From: Thamnidium elegans
Lineage: Eukaryota; Mucoromycota; Mucoromycetes; Mucorales; Mucoraceae
DNA length: 64,000 bases
Reading direction: 5' to 3'
Assembly (NCBI GenBank): GCA_025201345.1
Contig: JAIXMG010000015.1
Span: 682,001 to 746,000, forward strand
In this document: one piece after another, positions 33,872 through 46,121 of the stretch
How positions within the stretch are numbered: the first letter of the stretch is position 1
How the letters are laid out: each line of letters begins with the position of its first letter
Made by a program: the position numbers and the translations under genes
The notes under the pieces: generated by a model
The model's database searches: none
What the model saw: only the letters and a program-made list of their open reading frames with translations
Told to the model about the DNA's origin: nothing

Positions 33872-35280
33872 TTTGTAAAAATATCTAAAGAGGTATTTGC
33901 ATTAATTAAAAAAAAAAAAAAAAAAAAAAAAAACTCACACACAAAAAGAATACTTGTTTTACTTACTTTTCAAAAAAAGTGTATGTGTATATAAAACTAT
34001 TCTATTAAAGAGATAAATACATTTTTGTAATAGTGATTAAATATACGTATTATCTTTTTATTTTACCTTTTGTTTTTTCTTTAAAAAAAGAAATAAAAAA
34101 AAAGAAGAGAAAAAGAAAATGTACACATAAATTTCATGGCCTTATTTAAACAAAACTCATCATGATGTCATGTATATATTGAAACACCTTTCCTTGATTT
34201 TTATTTCATAAGTTCTTGACTCTCTTTTTTTTTCATGCAGTCTTTTTTACTGTTGTACACACTCTTTTTCTTTTTGTTCCTTTTTATTCTTCATTTATTT
34301 AGTTGTAAAAGCTGATACATTTTCCCTCACTTTTTTTTTGGTGCTGTTGCATAGAATGTCGTACAAGGGGGGCCAAAGGTGGTACAAGAACCGTGTAGTA
34401 CAGTTGAAATACGTCATTCTTATTATATCGTAGATCTATGGTCTCTTGAAAATATTTACGCCATTATATATTCTAGAACATCTTTGTTACTTGCCGCTAT
34501 GCAAATAGTATATGTTAGCTTTTTACTACCGCAATATATTTTTAACTCACATGTTTATCTCCGTTTTTTTTTGCAAACAATGATGAGATTACATTTATTA
34601 ACCGCTTTGTACGACGCGAGTTGACACCTTTATTTTTTTAAAAGAAAGTTTTGTTGCTGCAAACAAAATTGAGTTCATACACTAAGCGTACTATTTTGGT
34701 GAGCAAGTTTATTTAGCATAGGACCCTTAAGTAGTTATCTTAGTATTCGAGAAAAAGAGGTGCGAATATTCAATTTTTGTCTGTAAAGCCTTTCATTTTC
34801 AATGGGCCATGCATGGTTTATTTTACATGTGTAATTTGTGTGCGACTGGATCTATCGGGAAAAAAAAAATATTTGCTACTTCAAAAAAATAACATATGTT
34901 CTTTTCTTTGGCATATCAGTAGGTGGTTCATCCGAGAACCCCCCCCCTCTTCCGATGTTACTATAGCTACCATTATTCAAAACATAATCATCTGGCTCAG
35001 AATTTAAGAAACCAAAGTTTGAATTTAACCCGGTTGACAAAAAAGTTCTATCGTTATCTTATAATTTCAATGTATTTTTAAACCATTCATAAATCATACC
35101 TAATTCCGCATTCTTGTTGGCAAAAAGATACATCAAAGAAAAACTTACTTTTTTTTTCCAGCCCCCCCCCCTTTTTTTTTTATATGTTATAAATAACTCT
35201 AGGGGTCTTCTAGCAATTGTCTGTGAGGTCCTTTAATTAGGTAATCCTAAGGTATAAAAAGGAGGAAGACTTTGATATAA
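33872..35280. other. Intergenic, no supported gene
   Basis: AT-rich DNA with an A-run (33909-33932) upstream of the caleosin-like gene and several unconvincing frames. It includes short C-runs (34940, 35163). Confidence 0.5.
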
Positions 35281-35625
35281 ATGAAGAGAGTGTTTGACAA
35301 ATTTTTTTTTTCTTTTTTTTTTCTAAAAAATATGTTGAAAAAAATATGGAAAAAAACTATGAATTCCGCTCTAGTTTTCAATAATCGACTTATTAACAAT
35401 TTTCGTTGTGGATCAAATTATGCTAAAATCAGTCCGGAAAATGCTGATAACTTTATGTGTACCATTGAAGAGCAAAAGTGCATAAATAAGGTATATATAT
35501 ATATATATATATAAATGAACTGATACAACCAAAAAGACAATTAATTTATCACTATGCAGAGACATACTACTTTGTTCGAGAGAAAATTGTTGGATTTAGG
35601 ATCACAAGTATCGCTGACAAAAAAG
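35281..35625 (+). CDS. Possible small two-exon gene (about 92 codons)
   Basis: A TATAAAAAGGAGG box (about 35253) lies 28 bp before an ATG. The frame runs to 35489, where AAG|GTATAT begins an intron containing an (AT)n run and ending ATGCAG. Phase 0 joining then gives RHTTLFERKLLDLG and a stop near 35625. The N-terminus is basic and aromatic (MKRVFDKFFF), partly from T-runs; an internal Met at 35359 may be the true start. Lys- and Cys-containing, no family. The call rests only on the TATA spacing and the in-frame splice. Confidence 0.35.
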
Positions 35626-36271
35626 TAAGTACTTTAAAGAAAAATCGATACATCAAGTAACCCTTTTTTTTTTCTTTCTGTAGAAAAAAAAGGGTGACGT
35701 CAATGTTATGATAAATTACTGTCATTCTTGCTAGTGACAACTAATCCTCCCTATTAAGTCCTTTTAAAATACTATTATGTAACCTACTTTTTGATTGTAT
35801 TTTTTAATAAACTATTCATTAACAGACATCATTATAAAGAGACAGTGTATCAATATATAATAAATTTAGCTTTGTTATGAGTATGAAGGAGGCTCTAGAT
35901 CGAAAAGGATCCAAAGGGCAGGATTCCCCTTATAAAGATCAGTTTTTAAATGCAAAGAGAAAATATAATAAACAAGTATACAATTGCAGTAAGAAGAACA
36001 GTAGTAAACATCGAATAATAAAGCATTCGTAAAAGTTTTATTAATACGGAAGAAATAATTATGTTTATAATTGTGCGTGGCATACTCACAGTTCCAGTAT
36101 GTGTTTTTTAAAATTCCCAATAATCTCAAGAGCCTCATACATCTTTATACTTAATCGACGATATCCACAAGCCGGGCTGTATACGCCTTTTACTGGCGCA
36201 GTAAGCAAATTTGTTAAGGCACATTTTATTTTATTGAATGGCGCAAAATTATGGTATGAAGTGTGTCAAAA
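35626..36271. other. Intergenic spacer
   Basis: No gene found. The spacer leads into the transposase remnant. An 87-codon minus frame at 35875-36138 lacks family features. Confidence 0.45.
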
Positions 36272-37411
36272 TTAAAGCGGAAGCTTGTCTCGACAAACTT
36301 GCCATTTTGAATCAGAATACCTACAAAAACCCTGCAAATCACTGAAGAGACCACTGTTGCAAGCTTCGGTTATTCTTGAAGTTAGCGTTTCCTTTTCTAA
36401 GAGTTTTTCTCTCTTCAGTTTACTCTTGACAACAGACCAAAACTGTTCAATCGAATTCAGCTCAGGTGAATAAGGTGGAAGATAAACACAACCGTATCCG
36501 CGGTTAACTATATACCTTTCGATATCGACGTTTTTATGGATTGGAACATTGCCCATAACGATGTAAAAGCCCTTAAATTGTTCGTGCTTGTCTAACACAT
36601 TAAGAGTACTAGTAATGAAGTTAAAGTAATGGCCAGTAACGGTGCCCGTTGTTTCGACTGCAGTAGATCCAGAAGCTTTAGATGGTGCCCTTTGTAATTT
36701 TCGTTTCTTTGAGGTAGATTGATAGGGTCGTCTTACTTTCACATTGATAATTCCATGAGGAGATATAGCACCCAAAATGGTTGTAGTTTGTGCCCTCGTT
36801 ATAGGTGTCTCTACGATGGCTCTTTTCCCTTTTTTTTTTGACCAAGCCATAGTCCTCTTAAGGTTGATATGAAATGCCGCTTCATCAATAAAAACGCAGC
36901 TACTCTGGTAGTCTAAATCTGTTTTTGATCAATTGATAACCCACTCATATCTCTGCTGAATCTTCTCAGGAGAGTTTCTCGCTGTGGGGTAAAAATAAGC
37001 TTTTTTGAAGGACAATGCGCATTCATCTACCATAAAATCGCGGACAGTTTGTTTACTAACTTTCAGGCCCTCAAAGTTATTGGTCAGACTATCCATAGCT
37101 TGATCTATCGTTGTGGAGGAGTTTTCGCCGAATGTCTCCTCAAGATGTCTTTTATGATCGGCAGTCAGTAGTTTTTTCCTGCCTCGATTCTCTGTCAAAT
37201 TATTATCATCATCGACGTTTCCCTCTAATCGATCAATGAGGTTCTTTCGGCCTTCCTGAAGCCAGTTGAAACCGGTTCTGTGAGGGATGTTCATCAAGCT
37301 TGCCGCTTTACCAGCAGTCAAGCCTTTCTCGTAAATGTAGAGAAAAAACATATCCTTGATATCATTTCCACGGTGTATATTCTTGATATCTTGTTTAGGG
37401 ATAAGAAACAA
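36272..37411 (-). pseudogene. Tc1-like transposase, dead second family copy
   Basis: The minus-strand frame is continuous from MFLIPKQDIKN (37411) to DKLPL (36272), apart from one TGA at 36929-36931 where relatives have Trp (YEWVIN-stop-SKTDLDY). It has a helix-turn-helix start (GLTAGKAASLMNIPHRTG) and FIDEAAFH (first catalytic Asp). VMGNVPIH replaces the second Asp of M-D-N by Gly, and YLPPYSPELNSIEQFW retains the Glu. Loss of the second Asp alone would abolish DDE catalysis. The protein differs clearly from the 9907 copy, so this is a separate Tc1-like subfamily. Terminal repeats were not found. Confidence 0.85.
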
Positions 37412-37661
37412 GAATAAAAGAGCAACTGTGGTGTGATAATTACTGTTAAAAAAAAAGGCTCACTGAGGTTTCGCAGCTTAAAAATCGCTCACATAAGAAA
37501 ACACTGCTAATTTCAGCACTTATAATAAATAATGGTCTTTAATTTATTAAAAACAGAAAACGCGTTTCGGACCCAAGTTGTATAGTACAAAATAGTTGTT
37601 TCACATACATCTTTGATAAAAAAAATTAAAAACGTACTTTTTTGTTTTTTTTTTCGATTTT

Positions 37662-38293
37662 CATTTTTGGGGGTCAACCCCTTTTGTTTTTTGGCCAAAA
37701 ATCACGGTTTTTTTTTGCGATTACTCCCAACCTACTTTGCTTTTATTTGTGAAAAAAACAATGCTAATAAAGCACTCTTTTAGAAGCATCTAATCCATTT
37801 TAAATAAAAATTTTAATTCAAAAATTGAAAGAGTAATCATTGTTTAAAATAACTTTTTTTTTTTTTGGAAAAAATGACACACGTTTTTTGTGTAACAATT
37901 TTTCTTGATTTTTTCTTTTACGTGATTACATAAAATATATTTTTCTATTACTATTTTTGGTTATAGCAACGATTATAGATCTTTAAAAACCCTTTATTGT
38001 TTATTTATGAATAAAAGTGCTACAACTAAAATTGAGCGAGAAAACACGCTTTAAAGAAAACACTATTTTAAGTTCCGCTTAACTCAAATTTTAGTATAAA
38101 AAAAAAGTCTTTAAACATTGATTACTCGCTCAGTGTTTTTAGTAAAAATATACTTTTAGATGGATTAGATGCTTCTAAAAGAGTACTTTATTAGCATTGT
38201 TTTTTTCACAAATAAAAGCAAAGTAGGTTGGGAGTAATTGCAAAAAATATGAGAAAAAAAATCGAAAAACAAAAGGGGTTGACCCCCCAAAAT
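37662..38293. mobile_element. Foldback element / MITE with about 135-bp inverted arms
   Basis: The left arm 37662-37798 and right arm 38160-38293 are reverse complements with few mismatches (shared words GGTTGGGAGTAAT, ATTAGATGCTTCTAAAAGAG). Further inside, 37831-37848 and 38111-38128 pair again (GAGTAATCATTG / CATTGATTACTC). The roughly 360-bp AT-rich core has no open frame. It is therefore a hairpin-forming, non-autonomous element. Its outer flanks are poly-T/A-rich, so the true ends are uncertain. Confidence 0.7.
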
Positions 38294-39724
38294 GATCAAA
38301 AATGGCCAAAAATGAACAGCCGAAAAAAAGTAGAAAAAATCGAGGAAAATATAAAATAACAAGCGGTTTTTAATATTTAATGTTAAAGACAATGACTTGG
38401 TGACTAACTTTCACTAAGTAACTTGGATAAAAGTACCATTTCCTGATTTTTAATTATACACAGAAAACACCTTATTTTAAACACTAATAAAATTACTTTT
38501 TTAGAAGTGATGCCTGAATGTTCGTATAAAAATGAATGTTTTAAAAAGGATAACGGATGAACAATGATGGGTTATAATAATCTAAATAGTTCCTAAACCC
38601 ACCCAGGCTATTGTATAGAAAAATATACTGTGTATATTATTCTACGAAAGCTCAAGCATTAAATTCTATTAAAAACTTTATTGTTATCAATTAAAATAGT
38701 ACAGAGCTATGTATTAAAATGACACATAGTTAATTATTTTATATGATTTATTTCATTATACCCTCTCTCTCTCTATCATTTCGATTCTTATTCTTTTTTT
38801 GATTATGAATAATATTGGTAAATAATACACTCTTGAAGACTAGAAGCTTTTATATAATCTCTTCGTAAATTAAATAAACACATCTCGAAAATAGTTGAAG
38901 ACTTCCTTTTTATACATTTAGTAGTTTTGTTAAATTGTATTCCACCCTGAAATCAAATGGTGATAATAGTGGCGTTAAAGCAAGGTACCGAGAAGCTACA
39001 ATTAAGCTAACATTGATGAGGAATTGTAAGTACTAGTTAAATATGACTTATTTTAAAAATTAAATTTCAAATACTTGATTTATTTTTTATTTTTAGAATG
39101 GTCCCTTCTTTTAAAGCTTATATACTTACGGCTACCAAAGCATTTCAAGATAGCTGCTACAAACATAAATTACTTATCAACAAAAAATAAGTATTTGCGT
39201 AAAATACGAAAACACAAAAGCCAAATTGTTAGTAGTAATACTATACTATATGAATATAAATACGTACTTACGAGTAATTGTAGGAGCTTGTGAAAGAGGT
39301 AAGAAGTATTTGAAAACCAAATGTCTACCCTATCATCCAAGACCAAGCAAAGCGACAATATTTCAGCAAAAAGTTACTTTGTAGTAAGTAATTAATCATA
39401 TGTTAAAGGATACGGAACAAACAAAACTAAGTATATTCTTTTTAGTCTTCTATGAAGTCAAGAGAAGATTTGAGATTATCTACTACAGTAAGAACTTGAA
39501 TAGACAAAGGAGGACTTTAGAGTTAAGAAAAATTAGGCCCAAAGATTGTTTAACATCCAGAGTGCGTCAATTTCTACTCAAGGATTTGAAAGGTGGCAGA
39601 ACCCCAGCTTTCCAGCTTTAAAATGTAACGTCAGCCCGCCACACCTGTGAGATTAGAACACTTCGGACAAAGTAGAAATACATTTAAAGGTATACTTTGG
39701 GCTAATTATTTTTTTCAGTATATA
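38294..39724. other. Intergenic with decayed coding scraps
   Basis: Short plus-strand frames at 39098-39190, 39180-39293 and 39400-39621 look like pieces of an old coding gene, with Lys/Arg-rich, transposase-like composition, but no family could be named. The 34-bp repeat at 38695-38728 recurs inverted at 12095-12128. Confidence 0.4.
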
Positions 39725-39898
39725 CAGTAGCGCCTCTATTTAAGGGTGGCCGAAATTCTCAGGAAATCCGCTCTTAAATCGATTATTACCGGTGATAGTG
39801 GTGTTAAAGCGGGGGGACAGAAGAAGGTGTCCTGGAGAAATCCATCCTTAAGTAGAACCTACCCTTAAAGTGAACACCCTTAAATATATCCGCTACTG
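39725..39898. mobile_element. 174-bp MITE with pogo/Tc1-style ends, TA-flanked
   Basis: The left end CAGTAGCGCCTCTATTTAAG and right end (reverse complement CAGTAGCGGATATATTTAAG) form a 24-bp imperfect inverted repeat continuing as GGTG. TA dinucleotides flank both sides (39723-39724 and 39899-39900), the duplication made by Tc1/mariner/pogo transposases. There is no coding capacity. The autonomous source is not in the window, and the ends do not match the two Tc1-like elements here. Confidence 0.75.
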
Positions 39899-40251
39899 TA
39901 CAGCTAAAGTGTTATTACTTTAGTTACGCGCCCTTTCTATTAACTATTGTAAGTTTTCAGCGAATAGTTACTTTATTTAATAGTAGTTAAAGATACATTC
40001 AAGGTAGGATAAGTAATCTGTATCGAAAACAAATTGTAATACAACTCTTCTATAATAAACCTGAGTTTCTTCAATCTAATACCCTTTCCTCGGTCAGATT
40101 TATTATACACAAAGATAAACCCTTTTTTTTTTTTTTTTTTTACAATTGTGTTTATTAAAATTATATGGAAAAAAAAATTGCATGTAATGACAAACAAAAA
40201 AAATGAAATATAAAATATACATTGTCATGTACATGGGTAATATGGTATTGT

Positions 40252-43200
40252 CTAATTATCTTCTTCCAATAAAAGTTCCCAATCATCAGATTCAGGTGTT
40301 TGACTACTATTACTTTCGGTATTTACAATAACTGCGTCCTCCTCTTTTGTTGATACAGCCTCATCTTCTTCTTTTGTATCAACTTGTTTTGGCACAGCTT
40401 CTTTAGACTCTTGATCCTCGTCTTCTTCATCAGCACTACCCGTGACAGCAGCAGCAGTTGCTCTAGGGGCTTCAATCCAAGCATCCTTTGCAGGTTTAAA
40501 TGGATTATCACCACCTACGCGCATCCAACCATCATCATCCACAGTCTGCAAAGCATCATACGAATTGACAAACAATCTTCTCTTTGTAGTAGCCGAACTT
40601 GACGCAGCAGCCATCGCATTTTTCTTTTCTTCAGCCGCTTGTTTTTCACTCCAAGTGACTTCTCCGTTTTTATTGACCCAGCAACAATCGACACGAGCAG
40701 CCTTCAAACAAGTTGGATTTAAAAATGCTGCCTTTACAAATTTCTTCAACTGCCAAATGATACTCTCTTTTTCGTCCATGGATATATGATCACTAATTGA
40801 AGGAACTACAACAGCATCGTTTTCGTTGACCCATTTGGTTGTGAAATGAATTGAATCGTTACCAATTTTAATTAAAGGTACTAAATCTGCATCGAGTTCT
40901 AATTTGGTTAATCCAAACGCCATATCGGTAAGGTATAATGCGTTGACAGGTTGTCGCGAGGCCGATCGACCACTGGTATCTGCTTCAATGCCTTGTGTTG
41001 TGGTAGGTGGTCGGTTTAACGAAGGATTACGAGCTGCCTTCGATAACAAAATTGGGGGGACTCGGGGAGTACCTGCTGTCTTGCGAATAATAACACTACG
41101 TTTAGGTTCACTATCAATAGCTTCAGTCGAGATATTGAAATGTACAGCATAACGATGAATAAAACGACGGTATTCACTACGCATAGGCTTGAGATGTAAA
41201 TTCTTCTTGGTGGCATCTTGTGCAAAATCAATCATAGAGCTCTCCATGTGTCGACACCAGCTTGAATTTTCTAAATAGAATTCACGTAAACTATCATCAT
41301 AATAACCAAGATCATCAGAGGACAATGCTCTGCTAGGTTCCGCAGCAGATCCACTGGTAGAAGGAGCAGAAGTGGATAAAGGAGAAGATGCAATATCATC
41401 GCGCTTAATGTCAAAAGCCAGAGCAAGACGACGGTTACGAAGTACCTTGGCGCAGAAATCATTACACTCTAAATCTTTCTTGGATCCACTCGATACGGCT
41501 GTTGCATTACAAGGAATTTCAATTGAATTTTGACCACATTTACAGCTAGCTTTAACACGAGCAGTACAAGGTTCATCTTCAAGACAAGGTGTATCTGTAC
41601 CGTGGCATTTTCTTTGACATGCATGACCACAACTTCTGGTACCACCACATACCTGTGAACATGATTCGCCTTCACCGATACAGGGACCGTTATGACATGT
41701 CTTGCGACACTTATGCTTACCACATGCCAAATCCTTTTCACAAGGACGACCACATCGAGGTGACTCACGGTAACAAGGTACGTTCTTTAATTCTGTCTTT
41801 CCACATAAGCAAGGACGGCTCACTAAAGCTGGACATGGAGGACAAGGTTCATCGTCAGGATGACAGTTATGATTTAAGAAACGCATATGACCACAAGGGT
41901 TAGGACGGATACAAGGATGAACACAAGGAGGTAATTTTGTTCCACATCGAACAGGAGGTTCAAGTCTGGTTCGAGTACAATTACAGGTAACATCATCAAA
42001 TACAGCCTCTATAATATTAACATTAGTATCTTTTTTTTTTATGTGTGCATATATATATGTTTTTTTTTACCTAAGCAGGGTCGACATTTCCCTTTATGGC
42101 ACATATCTTGACAGCGATGTATACCACATGATAATAACTGATCACATACTTGAGGACAATCATGAACATGTTCTGTACCTAACTTTCTCTTTCCCTTGAC
42201 CTTCATTGCAGGACAACACTTCATTCCACAAGGATGCTTACTACAGTTTCTAATGGACTTACAAATACGTTCACATAATGGAGGTTCGCCACCAGCAGCT
42301 TCACATACATTAGAGCAAGTATCTTCAAACGAAGTAGACTGACAACGACAAGGTACTTGTACTTTAACTTCACAAGAAGGACAATCACCCAAATGACACT
42401 TTTCTTTACATGCATGTCCACAAACAGATACTTTACCGCAAACCGATTCACAAGTAGGAATAGGATCATTACAAGAAGTACGATTCTTACCCTCAAGTAA
42501 CTCTTCTACTTTATGCTTACCACAAGGACACGTCTTTACAATACTAGGATCAGAAGGACAGGCTTGAGAGTTTGCAGTACATGGATGGCACGATTTTTTA
42601 CAATGATGTTGTCCGCACATAAACACAGTATCGCATTTTTCGTTACAGCTATAATAACCAATATGTCCACGCAATTGAACTTGTTCACCAGAACCACATC
42701 TTGCTGTTCTTTCGTGACGTCCACAATAACAAGATTGAATCTCTTGAACTTTACAAGGAGGACAGATACCTGCATGACAAGTCTCTTCACATCTATGCTT
42801 ACCACAGCCTAATATTTCGTCACAAATATCTGTACACGAGAATCCTTTTGTTGAATAATCTGTATCAATACATCTAGCTCTTCTTGTGTTATGACCACAA
42901 TAACATGTAATTGTTGGACCCATTGAACTACAAGGAGGACAAGGACCTGGATGACAAGGTCTACAAATAAAAAATGTTAGTATTGGGATCAAGAATATAT
43001 TTATATTAATTATACTTTACAATACACATTCATGGGGACATGATTTATGACGTTTACATAATTGATCGCAACTATGAGGAGTGTTATAATTTGACGTTTC
43101 GGGATTTCTTTGTTTACCACAGAAACATAAATAATCTCTTGGTACAACTGTACGATTGTTTTGACAACCTGGACATCTCCAACCAGTAACCATTTTATTG

Positions 43201-43924
43201 GATGATGTATCTTTACAAAAAAAATATATTTACATATCAATAACCCATCACCAACACTAATTTATATATATATATATATATATATATGCTTACCTTTTAA
43301 AGATTTCGATGCCCAAGTTTGTACACAGTTTAAGTGAAAGACAGCCCAACAACAATCACAAGTCCAAGTATGATGGGCAGGTCGTACAATATCCATACAA
43401 ATCATACATTCATAAGTTGAATTCTTTAATTCATGAGTTAAAACAGTTGCCATATCGTGATTACCCGGTGGTAAAGTGGTAGACTTTTTAAACCTATTGT
43501 TGTTGTTATTCCTCTTCTTTACGGGAGGAGTGGTTGCAGATTGGGTGTCATTGTCATCTTTAGTTTCAGTTGTTAAACGACCTTGAGCTCTGTTTTTACT
43601 GATACGTGAAGCAGGGTTTGTTGCTGTACCGTTGGTAATGCTTACAGGTTTAGGTTTGTTGTTATGCTTCTTATTGACTGGTTTCTTGCCAGGATTGGTT
43701 GTCTCTGAATTAGTAGCTTCTGGTTTAGGTGTACCGGCTTCTGTAGCATTCAACACATTAGCATTCTTCTTTCTATTTCTAGTTCTTTTACTACGATTTT
43801 TCTTGACGGAGGCGTCGCCTTCTACGTTCTTGGTATCGTTAGGAGGAGTAGGCTTTGATGACCCCGGGGCATCTTTTGTTTCAATTACTTGTTGAAGAGT
43901 AATACCTTCACTACTACTACTCAT
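40252..43924 (-). CDS. FAP1: NF-X1-type zinc-finger protein (FAP1/NFX1-like)
   Basis: Four exons start at [12 protein letters not shown] (43924). An N-terminal Lys/Asn-rich disordered region precedes a RING/PHD-like finger ([17 protein letters not shown]). Then comes a long array of NF-X1 zinc fingers of the form C-x-H/R-x-C...C-x2-G-x-C (for example [36 protein letters not shown]) across residues about 300-830. An R3H domain follows ([20 protein letters not shown]...FIHRYAVHF), then an acidic tail. This is the architecture of NFX1/FAP1, a nuclear zinc-finger protein with RING-type ubiquitin-ligase potential; yeast Fap1 binds FKBP12. All Cys/His ligands visible in the exons appear intact. Confidence 0.9.
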
Positions 43925-44076
43925 GGATATTTTTTTTAATAATAGAAAAAGGAAAAAGAAAAAATAGAAAAAATAAAAAAAAGGGTTGACTTTATTAGGT
44001 AAAAAAAAAAAAAAAATACCCGTGACTGCGGCAGGGCCTAATTTTTAATCAAGCATGATTGCTGCGGTTTATCCTT

Positions 44077-45095
44077 TTACTGCTGTGCCTGTTAAAAAAA
44101 GAAATTAATAAATAGTTTCTCTTTGAAACACCAATCAATCTTACTTGATAAAGTCCGGTGTAATATCCGCAATAATACCATGCCATAATTAAGTTGGACA
44201 AGTCTTCTAAAATAAAGAATAACTGAGTATAATTTACTATCATATTGGTTAAATTCACTAACCTTGGTTTGAGGGCATAGGAGGCATAGGCGGCATTGCG
44301 GGCATAAATGATGTTGGTTGTTCATTAATAGATGGAGAGGGTATTTCCTGTATTTTTTTTTAATTAAAATCTAGTTTAGCTGTAAAAAACTTAATGTAAT
44401 AGTTTATTTGTATTCTACCTGTGATGGTTCCTTATTTGCAGAAGGAAGTGTCTATTTGCAAATCGTTTAATTGTTTATCACAAGTTTTTTTTATAAGTTC
44501 TTACATTGGATGTCTGACTTTGATATGAACGTTGCATATTAAGTTTTTTACGTAATACAGGCTACAAAAAAAAAGTTAGTAATCATTCAAGTATTTGAAA
44601 GTATTATATGTACCTTTTTCTTCGTAATATGTCCTGCTTGTGTTTTATTACTTTTTTTTTTAAAAAAAAAGAAGATCAAACAGGTCAATTGTTGTTCAAG
44701 TAGTCTTATTGATGTATACATACCGCTTGGTTTGTTGAAAAGGTGGATCATCATTATCAGTTTGTTCTTGAGGCTGGTTTGAATAACGACTCTGAGTTTT
44801 TTTTTTTTTATGAGTGAGTAGTTTATTACTAGTAATCTTCTTTTTTTTTTTTTATTGTGCGCATACTCTAAAGACTTCTATATTTCTATCCCAGTGATCG
44901 ATCAAGTCTGAATCGTCCCAAACATCGGCTGCCTACATTACAAAGAAAAAAGAAAGTGTAAGCTAGGTTGATCCCTAGATCTATAGTCCATTGTTATACA
45001 CTATTGTCGCCTGCACTAAAAAGAACGGTTCCTATCTTGAAGGGATCTTCGTCTTCTTCTCTGTTGATCTTGTTTGTTTTACCACTTCGAACCAT
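44077..45095 (-). CDS. SMN1: SMN (survival motor neuron) homologue, Tudor-less
   Basis: A gene of about eight small exons. It starts at MVRSGKTNKINRE (45095); the second exon gives the Gemin2-binding motif DVWDDSDLIDHWDR. The middle exons are basic and Gln-rich (GHITKKK, PVLRKKL). A Pro/Met-rich stretch follows (MPAMPPMPPMP), then the YG-box oligomerisation helix DLSNLIMAWYYCGYYTGLYQ with the closing AQQ and stop at 44077. No Tudor domain (W-x-A-G...Y-x-A) occurs between the termini. This matches the short SMN of S. pombe, which assembles Sm rings on snRNAs with Gemin2. Exon borders in the middle are approximate because of long A/T runs. Confidence 0.85.
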
Positions 45096-46121
45096 GTCAA
45101 TTTACTTGGAAAAAGTTAAAAAAAAAAGGAATAATTGTTCGGTCATTGAAATATTATTCTATTTTTTTAATCATTGCAACTTTTTCACAAAAACTTAGAG
45201 GGCCTCGCCTCAATAAAGATCCGGTAGTATAATAGTGCGTATATCGACACTGTCCCTTTACCGAGCTGCTCCTGTAGAGGGATTACTTTACTTATGAATA
45301 ACGTCAATTGATAATACACAAAGATAATTTAATAAAATGAACCATTAAGAAGTTATGTTAAAGAATCCATTGTAGTACTAATGATAAACGAGAAATAGGG
45401 GGGATTTTTTTTTTAATATATTTAAAGTTCTGTCAAAAATTTATAGTTTTTTTAGACTGGTTAATAATAAGAGATAAACGTTCAGAGCCAACCAAGTCAT
45501 TATGACAAAACTTGAAATGGCGCTGATATGAAATAGAGTCAATGCAGCTGTTGAGCATCATTGGCTGTATATGTTTCACATCTCTCTCTCTCTCTCCCTT
45601 TTTCTTTTTGTATTTTTAGGATAGTTTGAGGTACAGAAGTTGGTTATGCTATAGAAGAAAAAAGTGAGACTCTAAAGTGGAAGCACCCGATGCATTATTT
45701 GTGTTGACAAATGGGTCATTATATTCTTATCAGTTAGTGTAACCTTAAAAAAAGCAAGCGTCTATTATTTTTCATAAATTTAAAGTATTGTAAGAGGGAT
45801 GATATATATATATATATAAAAAAGGGGGGGGGGCAATGATATGTATTCGATAGTGCGTATTTTCTGTATTAAAACCTAGTTACTGATATTTAAATAGCAT
45901 ACGGGCATGCGAAAAAGAAAAAGTAGTAAATTGTTTGTAGACCAAAGAAATTTAAGATTTATGTGAGATGTACCAATAGGCTTTCTTAATTATATATGAT
46001 TCAAATTCTCGTCACAAAAGAAAAAAACTTTCTAATCTGGGGAATTTGATTAAAAAGGACACCCCGCATTTTGATCCTTTCTTCTTCTTTTCTTTCTTTT
46101 TTTTCTACTATTAAAAAAAAA
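45096..46121. other. Intergenic between SMN and ILV6 (divergent)
   Basis: The shared upstream region of two divergently transcribed genes (SMN on minus, ILV6 on plus), about 1 kb. It contains (AT)n, a G10 run near 45825 and (CT)n at 45583-45596, with pyrimidine-rich sequence just before the ILV6 ATG. No gene seen. Confidence 0.55.

Noticed and set aside
41469..41768. Several 60-100-codon frames inside the NFX1-type gene on both strands
   Set aside because: They are out-of-frame shadows of the Cys/His-rich coding sequence.
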